Part shown: positions 62,582 through 64,000 of the stretch, one piece after another
How positions within the stretch are numbered: the stretch's first letter is position 1
How the letters are laid out: the number at the start of each line of letters is the position of its first letter
Origin: Paraclostridium tenue
GTDB lineage: Bacteria; Bacillota; Clostridia; Peptostreptococcales; Peptostreptococcaceae
DNA length: 64,000 nt
Direction of reading: 5' to 3'
NCBI RefSeq assembly: GCF_015668515.1
Contig: NZ_JADPFO010000001.1
Location: forward strand, 256,328-320,327
Made by a program: the position numbers and the translations under genes
Notes under the pieces: model-generated
Told to the model about the DNA's origin: nothing
Databases searched by the model: none
What the model saw: only the letters and a program-made list of their open reading frames with translations

Positions 62582-64000
62582 TGAAATCTATAAACTTTCA
62601 AGTTTTAATTCCTATTATAATATACTTTATAGTTGTGTTTGTAGTAGGTTTTTATTCAATGAAATTTGTAAATAGAGCTAAAAATAAAGCTGCCGGAGAA
62701 AAAGGATTTATGGATGAATACATGACAGGTGGAAGAGATTTAGGTGGGTTTGTTTTAGCTATGACATTGGTTACAACTTATTTAAGTGCAGGAAGTTTTA
62801 TTGGAGGACCTGGAACGGCTTATACTCAAGGATTAGGATGGGTATTTTTAGCTATGGCTCAAATGCCAACAGGTTATTTTACGCTTGCAGTTCTTGGTAA
62901 AAAATTTGCAATTATAGCTAGAAAAATAAATGCAGTGACAATCACTGATTTTTTAAGAGAAAGATATAAATCAGACTCAGTAGTTATATTAACATCTATA
63001 TCTATAGTAGTATTTTTTATAGCAGCGATGGCAGCACAATGGGTAGGAGCAGCAAGACTTTTACAAGGAGCTATTGGAATTGATTATAAATTAGCTCTTA
63101 CAGCTTTTGGAATAACAGTAATTGTACATACAGTAATAGGTGGATTTAGAGCTGTCACTATATCTGATGCAATACAAGGAGTAATAATGACGATTGCAAC
63201 CATTGCAATATTTATAGGAACACTAATAGCTGGTGGAGGAGTAGAGAGAATTATAAATAATATGCAAAGTATAAATAAAGGACTTATAACTCCGTTTGGT
63301 GTAACTCCAGGGCATATGAGTATGGCATGGGTAACTTCTTTTTGGATTTTAGTTGGGTTTGCAGTAGTTGGTATCCCATCTGTTTCTCAAAGGGCTATGA
63401 GTTATAAAGATACTAAGAGTTTGCATGATGGAATAAAATATGGAACTATAGTATCTATGGTATTACTTTTAGGAATGCATTTAGTAGGTGCTTTTTCTAG
63501 AACTTTAGTTACAGGTATTGAATCCGGAGATTTAGTTATTCCAACTATAACTATTCAATTATTTCCACCTGTAATAGCAGGTATAGTTTTAGCAGGACCA
63601 CTAGCTTCAATAATGTCGACTGTTGATTCTCAACTATTAGTTGCTTCTGGTTCTATAGTAAATGATATATATACTAACTATATAAATCCTAAAATAAAAA
63701 AAGATGCTAAAAAAACTGCTACTATAAGTTTATTAGTTACAACAGTTTTAGGTATAATTATATACATTGTAGCTATAAAACCACCAGATTTAATAGTATG
63801 GTTAAACCTATATGCAAATGCAGGAATAATAGCTACATTTTTATGGCCAATTGTTTTAGGACTATACTGGAAAAGGGCAAATGCAAGTGGAGCTATAGCA
63901 TCTATAATAACTGGTATTTTAACATATATATTATTTAGCTATACTTGGCCAAGACCATTTGGGATGCACACTATAGTTCTTCCTTTATTAATATCACTAC
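62581..64000 (+). CDS. panF: Sodium/pantothenate symporter PanF (3' end beyond window)
   Basis: A continuous frame from the ATG at 62581 to the window edge gives 473 residues, close to the usual length of about 480. The protein has about 12 membrane segments and the sodium/solute symporter features GFYSMKFVNRA, DEYMTGGRDLGGFVLAM, TYLSAGSFIGGPGTAY, GGFRAVTISDAIQG and SIMSTVDSQLLVASGSIVND. PanF imports pantothenate with Na+ for CoA synthesis. The stop/start overlap with yhdT implies coupled translation. The neighbouring CoA-disulfide reductase also concerns CoA, which may be coincidence. Confidence 0.92.
   Translation, partial: MKSINFQVLIPIIIYFIVVFVVGFYSMKFVNRAKNKAAGEKGFMDEYMTGGRDLGGFVLAMTLVTTYLSAGSFIGGPGTAYTQGLGWVFLAMAQMPTGYFTLAVLGKKFAIIARKINAVTITDFLRERYKSDSVVILTSISIVVFFIAAMAAQWVGAARLLQGAIGIDYKLALTAFGITVIVHTVIGGFRAVTISDAIQGVIMTIATIAIFIGTLIAGGGVERIINNMQSINKGLITPFGVTPGHMSMAWVTSFWILVGFAVVGIPSVSQRAMSYKDTKSLHDGIKYGTIVSMVLLLGMHLVGAFSRTLVTGIESGDLVIPTITIQLFPPVIAGIVLAGPLASIMSTVDSQLLVASGSIVNDIYTNYINPKIKKDAKKTATISLLVTTVLGIIIYIVAIKPPDLIVWLNLYANAGIIATFLWPIVLGLYWKRANASGAIASIITGILTYILFSYTWPRPFGMHTIVLPLLISL

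Overview
The window is a very AT-rich chromosomal segment of a low-GC, anaerobic, endospore-forming Clostridia. Most intergenic regions are short, ribosome binding sites are strong AGGAGG types, and U-tailed hairpin terminators follow most transcription units. The gene content fits the Peptostreptococcaceae (the Paraclostridium / Paeniclostridium / Clostridioides neighbourhood): a BcsA/BcsB-like polysaccharide locus, motAB, a PocR-type regulator beside a 1,3-propanediol dehydrogenase, SPOCS and PASTA proteins, bile-acid-operon-like enzymes and a sulfite-reductase-like protein. That placement is an inference from gene content. I saw no rRNA, tRNA, CRISPR array, phage or insertion sequence.

Layout. 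Positions 1-810 hold the 5' part of a minus-strand gltS that runs off the left edge. Positions 1245-5637 hold a DUF454 protein, a small membrane protein and a heterodimeric exporter-type ABC transporter, preceded by two Fur-box-like sequences. Positions 6037-7904 hold an M20 amidohydrolase and its likely regulator. Positions 8275-10681 hold a PocR/AraC regulator and dhaT. Positions 11079-17976 form an exopolysaccharide locus: a degenerate GGDEF membrane protein, a DUF2334 deacetylase-like protein, a processive GT2, a BcsB-like protein and a GH113-like hydrolase. Positions 19204-20755 are motAB. Positions 21214-24900 carry single genes: an S33 peptidase, a Cu/Zn SOD-like protein, a YbaK deacylase, an SPL-like radical SAM protein and ogt. 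Positions 24947-26833 are a decaying stretch with a PASTA protein and pseudogenes.

Positions 27111-31972 encode a 1232-residue protein with four AAA+ modules and two membrane partners. Positions 32785-34681 hold an antibiotic-resistance-type ABC-F gene behind a leader-peptide attenuator. Positions 34799-41579 hold a divergent bai-like cluster: BaiCD-like and BaiA-like genes on the minus strand, an IclR regulator, then BaiH-like and BaiE-like genes on the plus strand. Two sets of repeated putative operators lie in its control regions. Positions 41982-50607 carry small housekeeping and regulatory genes, including a YtrA-type GntR/ABC operon. Positions 50753-57154 hold an orphan glycosidase, a SWIM-SNF2 helicase and an XRE protein with a dead ImmA/IrrE domain. 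Positions 57203-62057 are a sulfur-metabolism group: YeiH, a LysR regulator, CoA-disulfide reductase-rhodanese and a sulfite-reductase-like protein. Positions 62267-64000 are yhdT-panF, with panF cut by the right edge.

The most notable system is the bai-like cluster. It has the four redox/dehydration enzyme types of bile-acid 7-dehydroxylation and its own regulator, but no CoA ligase, CoA transferase or transporter within the window. It could be a compact, split bile-acid or steroid pathway, or an adaptation to another substrate. Next are the ABC-F attenuator, the degenerate GGDEF protein that keeps a c-di-GMP I-site beside a cellulose-synthase-like complex, and the quadruple-AAA+ membrane system.
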